The notes: generated from the sequence alone by a model not told the origin. 39,621 nt of DNA from Gammaproteobacteria bacterium (GCA_022340645.1 JAJDNP010000086.1:1-39621), one strand, 5' to 3'. Numbered from the stretch's first letter, positions 1 to 8,463 are shown. Made by a program: numbers and translations.

Positions 1-1
1 T

Positions 2-310
2 TTCGATATAAATTCACTGGATGACAGCATTGGTGTTTCCGGTCTGAATGATATATCCATGGCTATGGGCTGGGATTTCGAGCTGAATGCCAATCAGACA
101 GCAACAATTAACCTGTTGCTGGGTACTGATCGTCCAGATGGCTTCTACCTGAAACAGAAGAATATGGTTGGCGGCAACGGGCCAGAGAATTTTTATAGCA
201 ATTACGATTTGTATTTATCCAGTACAATCAGTGTCGTGCCGGAACCCTCTATACTCTTACTTATGGGCATAGGCCTGGTAGGTATGGTGGCTAACCGCCG
301 TAGAGCATAA
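2..310 (+). CDS. PEP-CTERM sorting-domain protein, C-terminal part (5' end outside window)
   Basis: The frame is open from base 2, so the true start lies left of the window and only about the last 102 residues are visible. The C-terminus has the classic PEP-CTERM layout: a VPEPS motif, a hydrophobic stretch (ILLLMGIGLVGMVA) and a terminal basic cluster (NRRRA). In this family the tail is recognised by exosortase/EpsH-type machinery, and the protein is exported and usually linked to extracellular polysaccharide. The visible part upstream of the tail has no recognisable catalytic motif. A strong terminator follows about 55 bases downstream. The sorting-signal call is firm; the function of the exported domain is unknown. 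Confidence 0.85.
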   Translation, partial: FDINSLDDSIGVSGLNDISMAMGWDFELNANQTATINLLLGTDRPDGFYLKQKNMVGGNGPENFYSNYDLYLSSTISVVPEPSILLLMGIGLVGMVANRRRA

Positions 311-363
311 GGAGCTGTTATTAAAGAAACTTCGAGAGGTGTTTAACTTTAACTAGAGGTAAT

Positions 364-403
364 CCTGCACCACCCATCCCCCCGGGTGGTGCAGGTTTTT
401 TTT
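364..403 (+). terminator. Rho-independent terminator after the PEP-CTERM gene
   Basis: A perfect 12-bp GC-rich stem (364-375 paired with 384-395, arm CCTGCACCACCC) with an 8-base loop is followed by eight T residues (396-403). This is a textbook intrinsic terminator for the rightward PEP-CTERM gene. It lies about 100 bases from the 3' end of the convergent prmA. Confidence 0.93.
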
Positions 404-506
404 GTAACATTAGAAGTAGGTGCACGTTTAGCCTGTTATACCTCACGTGCTTGTTGCCATTTCATAAGAGCAATTCCCTGTTTCCGGGATAGTGAAAAGA
501 GTTACA

Positions 507-1418
507 TTATGTTTTTTTACCCTGCAGCAATGTCCAGTCTTCTGCATACACGGGTTTATCCATCGTAAAAAATTCACTGTAGGCATCACGCACAGGTTCT
601 GCCTGTTCTTTAAGGATTCCAGATAATACAATATCACCACCTGACTTTACGTAACTTGCAAGAACCGGCGCCAGTTCTACAAGCGGTCCGCTAAGAATGT
701 TTGCAACAACGATATCATACTGTGGTTTTAAACCGAGAGCAGCATGATGCTCGTTAAAGTCATTGGGCAGCCAGGTATTGATGTAATCGTTTACCTGATT
801 GGTTTTGGCATTGTTTTGGGTGGCGATTAATGCCTGTGGGTCAATGTCAACAGCATCCGCATGTTTGATGCCAAGCATGCAGGCGGCAATTGCCAGGATA
901 CCAGAGCCGCAGCCGTAATCCAGCAGTGTTTGCTGTTTGTTTTCCTGTGCCGGAATGTGTTGATCCAGCCAGCGTAAACATAGCGATGTTGTTGGGTGGG
1001 TACCGGTACCGAATGCCAGACCCGGGTCGAGTCGAAGGTTGATTGCGGCTGGATCCGGTGGTTCGAGATGCAGTGGACACACCCACAGGCGTTTTCCAAA
1101 CCGCATCGCCTGGTAATGATCCATCCAGGCGCGAGCCCAGTTCCGATCTTCCAGTATTTCAGTTTTGCAGCTGTAATTTATCTCACCCAGATTTTGCTCT
1201 ATTAACCCAAGTATATGTTGCTGGTTAGCATCGAGACTGAATAAACCGGTAACTATTACTGTATTCCAGACTGGAATCTCATCGGGTGCTGGCTCAAGAA
1301 TGGGCTGGTTGGCGCCATCGGTCAGGGTTACCGTCTGCGCCCCGGCTGAAAACAGGCAGTCTTCAGCAAGTTCGGCATTGTCTTTTGTCGTATGAATCGC
1401 GATTTGTAACCAGCTCAT
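507..1418 (-). CDS. prmA: Ribosomal protein L11 methyltransferase
   Basis: The 303-residue protein has the usual PrmA length and layout: an N-terminal substrate-recognition domain followed by a class I SAM-dependent methyltransferase domain. Visible signatures are DPGLAFGTGTHPTT (about 131-144), the SAM-binding LDYGCGSGILAIAA (about 166-179) and VVANILSGPLVELA (about 237-250). PrmA trimethylates ribosomal protein L11 in the cytoplasm. In many gammaproteobacteria prmA lies directly upstream of a zinc-ribbon gene, dusB, fis, purH and purD. Here those genes are present but more than 19 kb away, so the neighbourhood is rearranged. It is divergent from a small TPR-like gene at 1575. Confidence 0.95.
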   Translation of the reverse strand: MSWLQIAIHTTKDNAELAEDCLFSAGAQTVTLTDGANQPILEPAPDEIPVWNTVIVTGLFSLDANQQHILGLIEQNLGEINYSCKTEILEDRNWARAWMDHYQAMRFGKRLWVCPLHLEPPDPAAINLRLDPGLAFGTGTHPTTSLCLRWLDQHIPAQENKQQTLLDYGCGSGILAIAACMLGIKHADAVDIDPQALIATQNNAKTNQVNDYINTWLPNDFNEHHAALGLKPQYDIVVANILSGPLVELAPVLASYVKSGGDIVLSGILKEQAEPVRDAYSEFFTMDKPVYAEDWTLLQGKKT

Positions 1419-1574
1419 AACGGTTCAGTCTTGGTTTTATTGTGGAAATTTATCTTTAGTCGTTGTAGCCTAACCTATAGTTTGTCGCAGGTTGAACAGA
1501 TTTAAGATTAAATACACTTTTCTGTTTAAAATCTGGCAAGTTTTTAGATTAAATTCAAACCGGTGGAGTCCATT

Positions 1575-2063
1575 ATGGATAAACAGGCGTATCAAAATGC
1601 TATGAATGCACTTAAGGCTAAGGATTACAGGGCTGCGGAACGTGCATTTAAGGATATGCTCGATTCTACCGAAGAAACACCGGGGCAGGAAAATAATGGG
1701 CCGTATAATATTGTGCAATCCTATTACGGCCTGGCACAGGTGCTTAATGCCAATGAAAATGGCCTGTTACTGTGCCGCGATGCGGCGAGCAAGGAGATGG
1801 TTGAAGGCGACGTGTTTTTAAATCTGGCCTGCGCCGAACTGGAAAGCAATAACCGAAAGCGCGCCATCGAAGCTATTCAGCATGGTATGAAGATCGATGA
1901 GAATAACGCCAGGTTAAAGCGCGCCTGCGCCATGCTGGATTGCCGCAGAAAATGCTGTCTTGGTTTTTTATCCCGCGAACATAAACTTAACCGGTTTTTA
2001 GGTCGCCTGAAGCGCCGCTCCCATTCCGGACAGGTGCTGACGGTGCATAGCCTGCTTTATTAA
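1575..2063 (+). CDS. Small TPR-like (helical repeat) protein of unknown function
   Basis: A 162-residue soluble protein is predicted. The ATG at 1575 is preferred because GGAG sits 6 bases upstream at 1565-1568; an in-frame GTG at 1563 would overlap this ribosome site. The sequence shows TPR-like helical periodicity: an N-terminal repeat (YQNAMNALKAKDYRAAERAF), a segment around YYGLAQVLNANENG, and a further pair (VFLNLACAELESNNRKRAIE, then MKIDENNARLKRA). The C-terminal 40 residues are basic and cysteine-containing (CRRKCC). There is no signal peptide. TPR folds usually mediate protein contacts, and no partner is evident. It is divergent from prmA and convergent with orf135. Confidence 0.75.
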   Translation: MDKQAYQNAMNALKAKDYRAAERAFKDMLDSTEETPGQENNGPYNIVQSYYGLAQVLNANENGLLLCRDAASKEMVEGDVFLNLACAELESNNRKRAIEAIQHGMKIDENNARLKRACAMLDCRRKCCLGFLSREHKLNRFLGRLKRRSHSGQVLTVHSLLY

Positions 2064-2082
2064 AAAGCAACACATTCCACTG

Positions 2083-2212
2083 GCCCGGATATTTTTCCAA
2101 AAAACTGCATAGCGTTGCCAGGTACCTCTTGTACTTTTCTAATATACCGCAATTTCTTATGATTATCATCATGTTAAGTTATATTTGCAGCGTTCCTATG
2201 AAATATCCGGGC
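2083..2212. repeat. 130-bp segment bounded by 12-bp inverted repeats
   Basis: GCCCGGATATTT at 2083-2094 is the exact reverse complement of AAATATCCGGGC at 2201-2212. The right arm ends on the first base of the orf135 stop codon. The 106 bases between the arms are AT-rich and show no ORF. This could be a degenerate MITE-like insertion or a long-range 3'-end structure shared by the convergent TPR and orf135 genes. No target duplication was recognised. Confidence 0.5.
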
Positions 2213-2619
2213 TAGTTGGCTGATGCTTTACCGAGCTGATAAGCCTGCACCAGCGCTTTTTTTAATTCGCCGTGTTGCTGCAGGTCATCTATTGACAGGT
2301 TTTGTTTCGCGATTTCCTGCAGTTTTTCTAAAACACTGTTTTCGGACCAGGCAGCCTCAAATGCGTCGATATCGAGAAAGCCGTCAGTGACATAATCTGC
2401 GACCAGTCCGCTGGCCTGGCTGACCATAATCGTTTCTGCCTGCATTATTTCGTACTCGTAGGAATACGGGCTTAGATTTATCTCCCTGGCTAACAATGGA
2501 TATAAGTCGGGTAGCTTGCCAGAGGAACGCAAATACTGGTCAAGCTCGAGCTCGAGAGAGGAACTGATTTTATTTCCCCTAAAATAAAACTCGACGGATG
2601 CGGTGATGTGGTTGCCCAT
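2212..2619 (-). CDS. Hypothetical protein downstream of cbbO2 (orf135)
   Basis: A 135-residue acidic, soluble protein with no signal peptide or membrane segment. Its N-terminus looks like a beta strand (ASVEFYFRGNKI), followed by helix-rich sequence ending QAYQLGKASAN. I recognise no family or catalytic motif. It is the last minus-strand gene of the form II RuBisCO segment, 148 bases after the cbbO2 stop, with a palindromic repeat in between. That position suggests, but does not prove, co-expression with cbbM-cbbQ2-cbbO2. Coding potential is supported by clean amino-acid composition and by non-overlap with other genes. Confidence 0.65.
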   Translation of the reverse strand: MGNHITASVEFYFRGNKISSSLELELDQYLRSSGKLPDLYPLLAREINLSPYSYEYEIMQAETIMVSQASGLVADYVTDGFLDIDAFEAAWSENSVLEKLQEIAKQNLSIDDLQQHGELKKALVQAYQLGKASAN

Positions 2620-2665
2620 ATGTTACCCAGGATGATTTTTTAACGCAGAAGAAAAAGAAATTTTA

Positions 2666-2747
2666 TCCGCAAATGAATGCAAATAGACGCAAATTTTTAA
2701 AACCATAAAAAAGTTTTAATTTGCATCTATTTGCATTCATTTGCGGA
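2666..2747. repeat. Family A interrupted palindrome after cbbO2
   Basis: The left arm begins TCCGCAAATGAATGCAAATA (from 2666), and the right arm, ending at 2747, is its reverse complement over about 34 bases with only scattered mismatches. The spacer is short and A/T-rich. The same TCCGCAAATGAACGCGAATA-type sequence recurs at 5064, 5983, 23531 and 38439. Here it starts 21 bases after the cbbO2 stop on the minus strand, so its RNA hairpin could protect or end the transcript. Confidence 0.8.
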
Positions 2748-2767
2748 CTAATAGTTTTTAAGTCTTT

Positions 2768-5020
2768 TTAAGATGTTAAAGCCGTAAACAACAGTGGCAG
2801 TTTTTCCGGGAGTTTTTCTACGTGATCGATCACGGTGTAGCCGCCGGGGCCGAAGATGTCCTGGATGTAGTCATCGGCTTTTTTGTCCAGGCTGATACAG
2901 TAGCTGAACATGCCTCTGGATGAGATTTCATCGATCGCTTTTTTTGTGTCACTGATCAGGTATTTCTCGTCTTCAACATCAATGTCCGAGGGTTCACCGT
3001 CGGTGAGTATCAGCATCAGTTTTTTATCGGCCTTCTGTGCCTCGAGATAGTGAGATGCATGGCGGATTGCGCCACCCATGCGCGTGGAGAAACCGGCATC
3101 CATTGCCGCAAGCCGGGCTTTTACTCTGTCGTCAAGCTGTTCGCTATATCCTTTAAGGTGATAGTAGCGGACATTATGACGGGTGTCGGAATGAAAGCCC
3201 GCGATGGCGTATTTGTCACCCAGCTGCTCGATGGTCCACGCCAGCAGTGAGACGGCTTCCTGGCTGAGCTGTAATATGCTTTGCGCCGAGCCTTGCGGAA
3301 TGTCGTTTAGCGAGGCGGAAAGATCGAGCAGCAGCATCACGGCGATGTCGCGGCCATCATGTTTGTGGCTCATATTGATGCGCGGATCGGGCTGTGCGCC
3401 GCACTTGTAATCGATCAGAGATCGAATAGCGATATCCAGGTCCAGTTCGCTGCCTTCTTCCTGGTAACGCACGCGAACAAACTGCTGCGGTTTGAGCAGG
3501 TCGAGAATATGTTTTAGCTGCTTGGCCAGTACTTTGTGCTTTTCCAGTATTTCATCGATATCACTGGCATTGGCTGAAGGATGGATGGATTCGTACAAAC
3601 TAACCCAGTCCGGTTTATAAGTAGAGGTATGGTAATCCCACTCTGGATAATGCCGGGGTGGCAAACCCTCGTGTTCCAGTTCTTCCGCTTTGGCATCGCG
3701 GTGGTCTTCAAAGGCTTCTTCTTCATCACCTTGCTCGATGAATTTCCACATGTGGCGGTTATCGTCACGGTAATCCACCTCGGTATTTTCGAAGCGGATA
3801 TGCGGTGACTGGTCACTTTGCAGACGCGTGCGTGCTATAAACAGCACGGCCAGGTCCGCCATCTCTTTGATGCCTGACTCACCATTTTCCAGGGCTATAT
3901 GGAAACGTTCGACAAAATCCAGGATGTGCTCGTTTTTATATCCATGATCCTTGTCCAGGATAGCGCGAGATAACATGGCAAGGCGATGTCGTATGCAGGA
4001 TTCTTTTTCAGGATCACAGTCATCTTCGACAGGTTTGGGATGTAACGCCAGCAGGAGTTTGCGAAGGCCGGGATATTCTTTCATCATCAGGTATTCGACG
4101 CGTGAATCTTCCAGATGCTCGATGGCGAGGCGCTGGAACGGGCTTAAATTATCGGCGATAATGGCGCTGGTCCAGCGGCGATGTGCGGCGATATGTGCAA
4201 TGGTGACGCGGTAACGGTCGAGGCCGGAGACGCCATTCCTGTCATCATAGACATCGGGGATACGTATGCCCAGTTTGTCGTAATAGGGAACCGGTTTACG
4301 CAGCTCATCGAATCCCTGCGAATATGGTACGAAATATGATTCATCTTCCCACATACTGCGCAAATACATATCCAGTTTGCGTTCAATATCCATGTACAGG
4401 GTGCCGTGACGCTCGCGCTGCAACATTGCCTTGCTGTCCGCTGACTGCAGGCCGAAATAATCCTTCTGCCGTTCCGGGTGATTGCTGTAATTACGTGTAC
4501 CGTATTCGATCCAGTTTTTCAGTCCTTCCAGTGATAGCTGGTTTAACAGGAAAGGTATATGGTTTAACAGCACCGGAAAACCCTGGCTGGAATGGGTTTT
4601 ATGGTGGCCGTGTACAGAAGTCGTGGTGGTGTCCATCATTTCAAACAGGATATCGAGAAAATGACGCATCTGCTCCAGCGTACCTAATCGGCGTGAGGCC
4701 TCGGGCAGGCATTGCATAAACGGTAGAATGGCCTTACCGTTCGGGGTACGTGACATGTCCCAGACAGACTTTGAGATTATTTCCAGGATTGGTTCACCGA
4801 GCCGGTTCGCCATTTCCGGCATTTCTTCCAGATAGATGGAAACCGGCTCCCAGCCGCGGCCAATCATGCAGATAAGAGATGCACCGGACAGATATTGATC
4901 GACGCCACGATTGGTCAGATTACGCAACGCATCCTGAACGTAGTCTTCGAAACATTCTTCAATCTGCCCGAAACTGCATTTCAGTTTATCGCGGTAGGCT
5001 TGTAATTCGGCTTCTTGCAT
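2768..5020 (-). CDS. cbbO2: RuBisCO activase adaptor CbbO (form II-linked), VWA domain
   Basis: A 750-residue protein of the CbbO/NorD type: a long helical N-terminal and middle region and a C-terminal von Willebrand factor A domain of roughly 200 residues. The MIDAS motif is intact: DLSAS, then the T of STRMGGA, then the D of TDGEPSD. In the known CbbQO system a CbbO monomer docks on a CbbQ AAA+ hexamer, and its VWA metal site engages RuBisCO to remove inhibitory sugar phosphates. It sits 129 bases downstream of cbbQ2, with a family A repeat in the gap. It is a paralogue of the 784-residue CbbO at 8464. Position next to cbbM suggests it serves the form II enzyme. No strong ribosome site was seen. 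Confidence 0.93.
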   Translation of the reverse strand: MQEAELQAYRDKLKCSFGQIEECFEDYVQDALRNLTNRGVDQYLSGASLICMIGRGWEPVSIYLEEMPEMANRLGEPILEIISKSVWDMSRTPNGKAILPFMQCLPEASRRLGTLEQMRHFLDILFEMMDTTTTSVHGHHKTHSSQGFPVLLNHIPFLLNQLSLEGLKNWIEYGTRNYSNHPERQKDYFGLQSADSKAMLQRERHGTLYMDIERKLDMYLRSMWEDESYFVPYSQGFDELRKPVPYYDKLGIRIPDVYDDRNGVSGLDRYRVTIAHIAAHRRWTSAIIADNLSPFQRLAIEHLEDSRVEYLMMKEYPGLRKLLLALHPKPVEDDCDPEKESCIRHRLAMLSRAILDKDHGYKNEHILDFVERFHIALENGESGIKEMADLAVLFIARTRLQSDQSPHIRFENTEVDYRDDNRHMWKFIEQGDEEEAFEDHRDAKAEELEHEGLPPRHYPEWDYHTSTYKPDWVSLYESIHPSANASDIDEILEKHKVLAKQLKHILDLLKPQQFVRVRYQEEGSELDLDIAIRSLIDYKCGAQPDPRINMSHKHDGRDIAVMLLLDLSASLNDIPQGSAQSILQLSQEAVSLLAWTIEQLGDKYAIAGFHSDTRHNVRYYHLKGYSEQLDDRVKARLAAMDAGFSTRMGGAIRHASHYLEAQKADKKLMLILTDGEPSDIDVEDEKYLISDTKKAIDEISSRGMFSYCISLDKKADDYIQDIFGPGGYTVIDHVEKLPEKLPLLFTALTS

Positions 5021-5063
5021 GATGACTTATGTTGAGCAGTGATGTAAAGAAAAGAGCTTTTGG

Positions 5064-5133
5064 TCCGCAAATGAACGCGAATAAAAAAAACAATGAAAAG
5101 CTTTTATTTGCGTTTTTTGCGTTCATTTGCGGA
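5064..5133. repeat. Family A interrupted palindrome between cbbQ2 and cbbO2
   Basis: The left arm TCCGCAAATGAACGCGAATA starts at 5064, and the right arm ends with GCGTTCATTTGCGGA at 5133. The two are close reverse complements separated by an A-rich spacer. It occupies most of the 129-base gap inside the cbbQ2-cbbO2 operon. Transcribed, it would form an intercistronic hairpin that could stabilise or segment the mRNA. Confidence 0.8.
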
Positions 5134-5149
5134 AAAATATCTTTAGTCT

Positions 5150-5959
5150 TTAGCCAAAAATGCTGTCGATAGAATGATCCAGCGTACTGCGTATATCGGC
5201 ATCATCCGTTATCGGACGCACCAGCGCCATGCGGCAGGCTCTTTTCGCTTCGATGCCCTTGTTCATCAAGGTTGCCGCGTAGACCAGCAGGCGTGTTGAA
5301 ATGCCTTCGTCCAGGCCATGGCCTTTCAGGTTGCGTGCGGTATGGGCAACTTTCACCAGCCTGGCGGCGGTGTCAGCATCCGTTCCCGATTCTTTTTCAA
5401 CAATGGAGGTTTCGGTTTTTGCATCCGGATAATCGAATTCCAGGGCATTGAAACGTTGCTTGGTTGACTGTTTCAGGTCTTTCATCAGGCTCTGGTAACC
5501 GGGGTTATATGAAATCACCAGCTGGAAATCTTCATGGGCATCGATCAGTTCTCCTTTTTTGTCCAGCGGCAGCTGGCGGCGATGGTCGGTGAGCGGATGG
5601 ATAACCACGGTTGTGTCCTGGCGTGCTTCCACGATTTCATCAAGATAACAGATAGCACCGATGCGGGCAGCAATGGTTAACGGGCCATCCAGCCAGCGTG
5701 TACCATTGGCATCAAGCAGATATCGACCGACCAGGTCTGAAGCCGTCATGTCCTCATTACAGGCAACAGTGATCAGCGGTTTCCCGAGTTTCCAGGCCAT
5801 GTGCTCAACGAAGCGGGATTTGCCGCAACCCGTTGGACCCTTGATCATTACCGGCAGGCGTGCCTCGTAAGCGGCCGTATAACACTCGATTTCATCTTCG
5901 TGGGGCTGATAATAAGGTTCTTCGCTTATCCGGTACTGTTCAATATCTATATCAGTCAT
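5150..5959 (-). CDS. cbbQ2: RuBisCO activase motor CbbQ (form II-linked), MoxR-type AAA+ ATPase
   Basis: A 269-residue AAA+ ATPase of the CbbQ/NorQ family. Walker A is GPTGCGKS (41-48), Walker B is in ICYLDEIVEA (about 103-112), the sensor-like SYNPGY is at 150-155, and STKQRF around 165-170 supplies a conserved arginine. Family knowledge: CbbQ forms hexamers that hydrolyse ATP and, with CbbO, remodel inhibited RuBisCO. AGGA lies about 9 bases before the ATG. It lies between cbbM and cbbO2 but is separated from cbbM by an intrinsic terminator and a family A repeat, so it is probably made at a lower level than CbbM. It closely resembles CbbQ1 at 10946. Confidence 0.95.
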   Translation of the reverse strand: MTDIDIEQYRISEEPYYQPHEDEIECYTAAYEARLPVMIKGPTGCGKSRFVEHMAWKLGKPLITVACNEDMTASDLVGRYLLDANGTRWLDGPLTIAARIGAICYLDEIVEARQDTTVVIHPLTDHRRQLPLDKKGELIDAHEDFQLVISYNPGYQSLMKDLKQSTKQRFNALEFDYPDAKTETSIVEKESGTDADTAARLVKVAHTARNLKGHGLDEGISTRLLVYAATLMNKGIEAKRACRMALVRPITDDADIRSTLDHSIDSIFG

Positions 5960-5982
5960 GGCATATATTCCTGAAAATCTTT

Positions 5983-6052
5983 TTCCGCAAATAAACGCGA
6001 ATTAAAAAACAATATAGTTTTCAACCCATATACATTTGCGTTCATTAGCGTA
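5983..6052. repeat. Family A interrupted palindrome between cbbM and cbbQ2
   Basis: The left arm TTCCGCAAATAAACGCGAAT (from 5983) pairs with ATTTGCGTTCATTAGCGTAA (to 6052) with a few mismatches. It lies between the cbbM terminator and the cbbQ2 start. It is the most diverged complete member of the family in the window. Confidence 0.75.
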
Positions 6053-6073
6053 AGAATGTTCTTTATTTTAGTG

Positions 6074-6103
6074 AAAAAAAAACCCCCACCGTGGTGGTGA
6101 GGG
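6074..6103 (-). terminator. Intrinsic terminator after cbbM
   Basis: On the minus strand CCCTCACC (6103-6096) pairs with GGTGGGGG (6090-6083) through an 8-bp stem containing one G-U pair, with a 5-base loop, followed by nine T residues (6082-6074). It lies 27 bases after the cbbM stop and before cbbQ2 on the same strand. Partial read-through would give much RuBisCO and little activase. Confidence 0.85.
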
Positions 6104-6130
6104 TTGTTTTTATTACCGAAGCATTCAGTC

Positions 6131-7519
6131 TTACTTGTGAACGCCAAGTTTTTCTCTCCAGCCTGGGTACAATGCATCAGCATCGTGCTCAAACGATTCG
6201 AATGCGCGAGCAAATTCTTTGTGTTCTTTCGCGTATTCGATCGGGTCAGCACCCTGTTTCCAGCAATCGTATGCCTGGTGCAGAGATTTCGCACCAGCGG
6301 CTGGGCTGTCAATGTGACCGTAAGCGCCGCCACCAGAAGTATTGATCACGTTACCGTGGCCCAGGTTTTCGAAGAAGCCGGGCAGACGCAATGCGTTCAT
6401 ACCGCCAGAGATGATTGGAGTCGTTGGTTTCATGCCGTACCATTTCTGATAGTAAACAGGTCCCTGACACTCATCACGTTCGATCATGTATGCGATGATC
6501 TTGTCATCATGAGAACCTTCCATCTTGCCGTAACCCATCGTACCAACGTGGATACCGGAAGCTCCCATCAGGCGTGACATCTTGGCCAGGATGTAGGCAG
6601 TGTAACCGCGCTTGGAAGATGGAGAAGTCACTGCGCCATGACCAGCACGATGGTAGTGCAGGTACTGGTTAGGGTAGTTGCGGCGTGCAGTTGTTACCAT
6701 GCCCGGGCCGCCGACATAACCGTCAACCAGGAAAGCAACGTGTGATGCGTTTTCACCGAAGGTTTCCAGCACGTAGTCAGCACGGGCGCACATTTCGTAA
6801 TGATCGTCGGCTGTGATGTTGGCTGAGAACAGTTTCGCTTCACCGGTTTCATCCTGTGCGCGCGCCATCGCATCAGCAACTAACGGGATAACTTTCTTCA
6901 TTGGGCAGAATACCTGGTTGCCCTGGGGCTCATCATTCTTGATGAAGTCGCCGCCTAACCAGAATGAGTATGCTGCAGCGGCAAATGGCTCGGGGCGTAA
7001 ACCTAATTTAGGTTTAATAATTGTTCCTGCGATGTAGCCGCCGTCTTTAATAGGACGACCCAGAATACGCCACATGTCAGAGATGTCCTTTGCAGGGCCA
7101 TCAAATAATTGCAGCATCTTGGGCGGAACGTAGAAGTCAAACATCTGCGCGTTCTTGATATCGCCCATGCCCTGGTTGTTACCGATAGCAAGCGTGAGGA
7201 AAGAAACCATCATAGCGCGGCCGTCAATGACGTTACGGTCGAACAGTTCGTTCGGATAAGCGATTTTCATGATGCCCCTGGCTTCATCGATTTCGTATAC
7301 CAGTGCGTCAACACCCTTGGTGAAGTCGTCGGTCGTTGATACTTCAACGTTGGTACCGGTTGATGATTCAGCTGCAAAGTGAGCGGCTGCTTCAAGGTAA
7401 CCATGACCTGCAGCCGGTTCCATAGTGTATGCCACCAGGATGTGTTTGCCGTCAGCAAGAAGTTTGTCTTCGTTTAAGCTAAGGTCTGAATAACGACCTG
7501 TTTGGTCTAATAAAGCCAT
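6131..7519 (-). CDS. cbbM: Form II ribulose-1,5-bisphosphate carboxylase/oxygenase
   Basis: A 462-residue form II large subunit, the usual length. It carboxylates ribulose bisphosphate in the Calvin cycle; form II enzymes act without small subunits and suit high CO2 and low O2. Key residues are present: Lys169 in TIIKPK, carbamylated Lys194 with Asp196 and Glu197 in FIKNDE, the HYHRAGH histidines (about 288-294) and loop 6 Lys332 in GYGKMEG. The ATG at 7519 is chosen because GGAG sits 9 bases upstream and the product starts [13 protein letters not shown] like known CbbM; a TTG at 7534 would overlap the ribosome site. A dyad and a -10 box upstream suggest CbbR control. Confidence 0.98.
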   Translation of the reverse strand: MALLDQTGRYSDLSLNEDKLLADGKHILVAYTMEPAAGHGYLEAAAHFAAESSTGTNVEVSTTDDFTKGVDALVYEIDEARGIMKIAYPNELFDRNVIDGRAMMVSFLTLAIGNNQGMGDIKNAQMFDFYVPPKMLQLFDGPAKDISDMWRILGRPIKDGGYIAGTIIKPKLGLRPEPFAAAAYSFWLGGDFIKNDEPQGNQVFCPMKKVIPLVADAMARAQDETGEAKLFSANITADDHYEMCARADYVLETFGENASHVAFLVDGYVGGPGMVTTARRNYPNQYLHYHRAGHGAVTSPSSKRGYTAYILAKMSRLMGASGIHVGTMGYGKMEGSHDDKIIAYMIERDECQGPVYYQKWYGMKPTTPIISGGMNALRLPGFFENLGHGNVINTSGGGAYGHIDSPAAGAKSLHQAYDCWKQGADPIEYAKEHKEFARAFESFEHDADALYPGWREKLGVHK

Positions 7520-7594
7520 CGATATGGTCTCCAATTATTAAAATTTGGTCCGGTTTAACAGATTTCAGCATAGGGCTCTGTGACTGGGGCGCAC

Positions 7595-7600
7595 ACTATA
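7595..7600 (-). promoter_or_regulatory. Candidate -10 box of the cbbM promoter
   Basis: TATAGT reads on the minus strand at 7600-7595, about 75 bases before the cbbM ATG. No good -35 hexamer lies 17 bases upstream, as is common at activator-dependent promoters. Its centre is 51 bases from the centre of the upstream dyad at 7635-7662, which would put that dyad near -60, the usual place for a LysR-type recognition site. Confidence 0.4.
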
Positions 7601-7634
7601 CGGAAGCTGATGTATAAATGATATTCAGTAATTT

Positions 7635-7662
7635 TTATAAGGTTAATAAATAACCCTTATGA
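7635..7662. promoter_or_regulatory. Candidate CbbR operator upstream of cbbM
   Basis: The sequence holds an imperfect dyad, ATAAGGTTA facing TAACCCTTAT with one extra C, with several T-N11-A matches inside. LysR-type regulators such as CbbR bind dyads of this kind. It lies within the 358-base gene-free stretch between orf139 and cbbM (7520-7877), where I see no ORF. The gap is otherwise very AT-rich. Confidence 0.5.
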
Positions 7663-7877
7663 TTTAAGTGTATATATAATTAAGGATAAGATAATAAGTG
7701 CTCCCTAATATTTTAATAAAGCCTTGAGAATTATCGGATAAATTGGACTATTTCTCGATGATATACATCAAGAAAAAGGTATAAAACGGGCAAATGGTTT
7801 TTTTTGCTTTATATTGCCTGTTGGCAATTTGCTATGCCGACTTCACTATGCTGAACGAAGCGGTAAAAATAAGATTA

Positions 7878-8297
7878 TCAGTCTTTATTGATAGATAAAA
7901 CGTTAAATTTTTTGTCTGGCGAACTCTGCTCTTCAAGTTCACCCAACATTAATTCCATGGCTTCAAGCGTGCGGTTCAGAATCATGGTGGCGGCATAATG
8001 GAAAAAACGGATTTCACACCGTATTGGCTCATGCAGTGAGTTCCTGCCTTTTGTTTCAAATAACGTCCATGCGGCTACAGGCACATCATTTAAGGTGATA
8101 TCAACAATGATCCAGGCATCTTTCTGCAGTATCAGGTCCAGGTGTTTAAGTTTGGGGATGTGTAACCGGATTTGATTGCCCAATTGCTTTAAAGCCGTCT
8201 GTACATGGTTGTAATAAAGTGCATCAACCTTGCCAGCCCTGGCGCTAAGCTGAGGAACTTCGTCGTGGCGAGTATATAGCGGCGCATTATTATACAT
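7878..8297 (-). CDS. Hypothetical protein between cbbO1 and cbbM (orf139)
   Basis: A 139-residue soluble protein with no signal peptide or membrane segment. The central part looks like alternating strands (RLHIPKLKHLDLILQKDAW, then IIVDITLNDVPVAAWTLFE) and the end is helical and acidic (LEAMELMLGELEEQ). I recognise no family. It lies after cbbO1 and before the cbbM promoter, on the operon strand, so it may be the distal gene of the form I operon. The upstream gap carries a family B repeat. Its location between two RuBisCO systems makes a CO2-fixation role possible but unproven. Confidence 0.65.
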   Translation of the reverse strand: MYNNAPLYTRHDEVPQLSARAGKVDALYYNHVQTALKQLGNQIRLHIPKLKHLDLILQKDAWIIVDITLNDVPVAAWTLFETKGRNSLHEPIRCEIRFFHYAATMILNRTLEAMELMLGELEEQSSPDKKFNVLSINKD

Positions 8298-8345
8298 ATC
8301 GATGTCCGGTAACTAATATCAGTAGTAATAGCATAATAAGTTTTT

Positions 8346-8445
8346 ACCGCAGAGATTATGGAGGCTCGGCGGTTTATTTAGTTAACCCGCTTGCGGCACG
8401 TTAACAATAACTATATATTTCTCTGTGTCTCTGCTTCTCTGCAGT
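8346..8445. repeat. Family B repeat (ACCGCAGAGA type) between cbbO1 and orf139
   Basis: ACCGCAGAGA at 8346-8355 faces an inverted arm ending TCTCTGCTTCTCTGCAGT at 8445. The bases between are unrelated. Related arms occur at 10840, 15437 and 22567. The element fills most of the 166-base gap and shows no coding potential. Confidence 0.6.
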
Positions 8446-8463
8446 TAGTGCTTTTGTTTTATA

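Noticed and set aside
4324-4719. Plus-strand 131-codon frame inside cbbO2
   Set aside because: Antisense shadow of cbbO2 with no ribosome site or recognisable domain.
7520-7534. TTG at 7534 as cbbM start
   Set aside because: It overlaps the GGAG ribosome site serving the ATG at 7519, and family N-termini match the shorter form.
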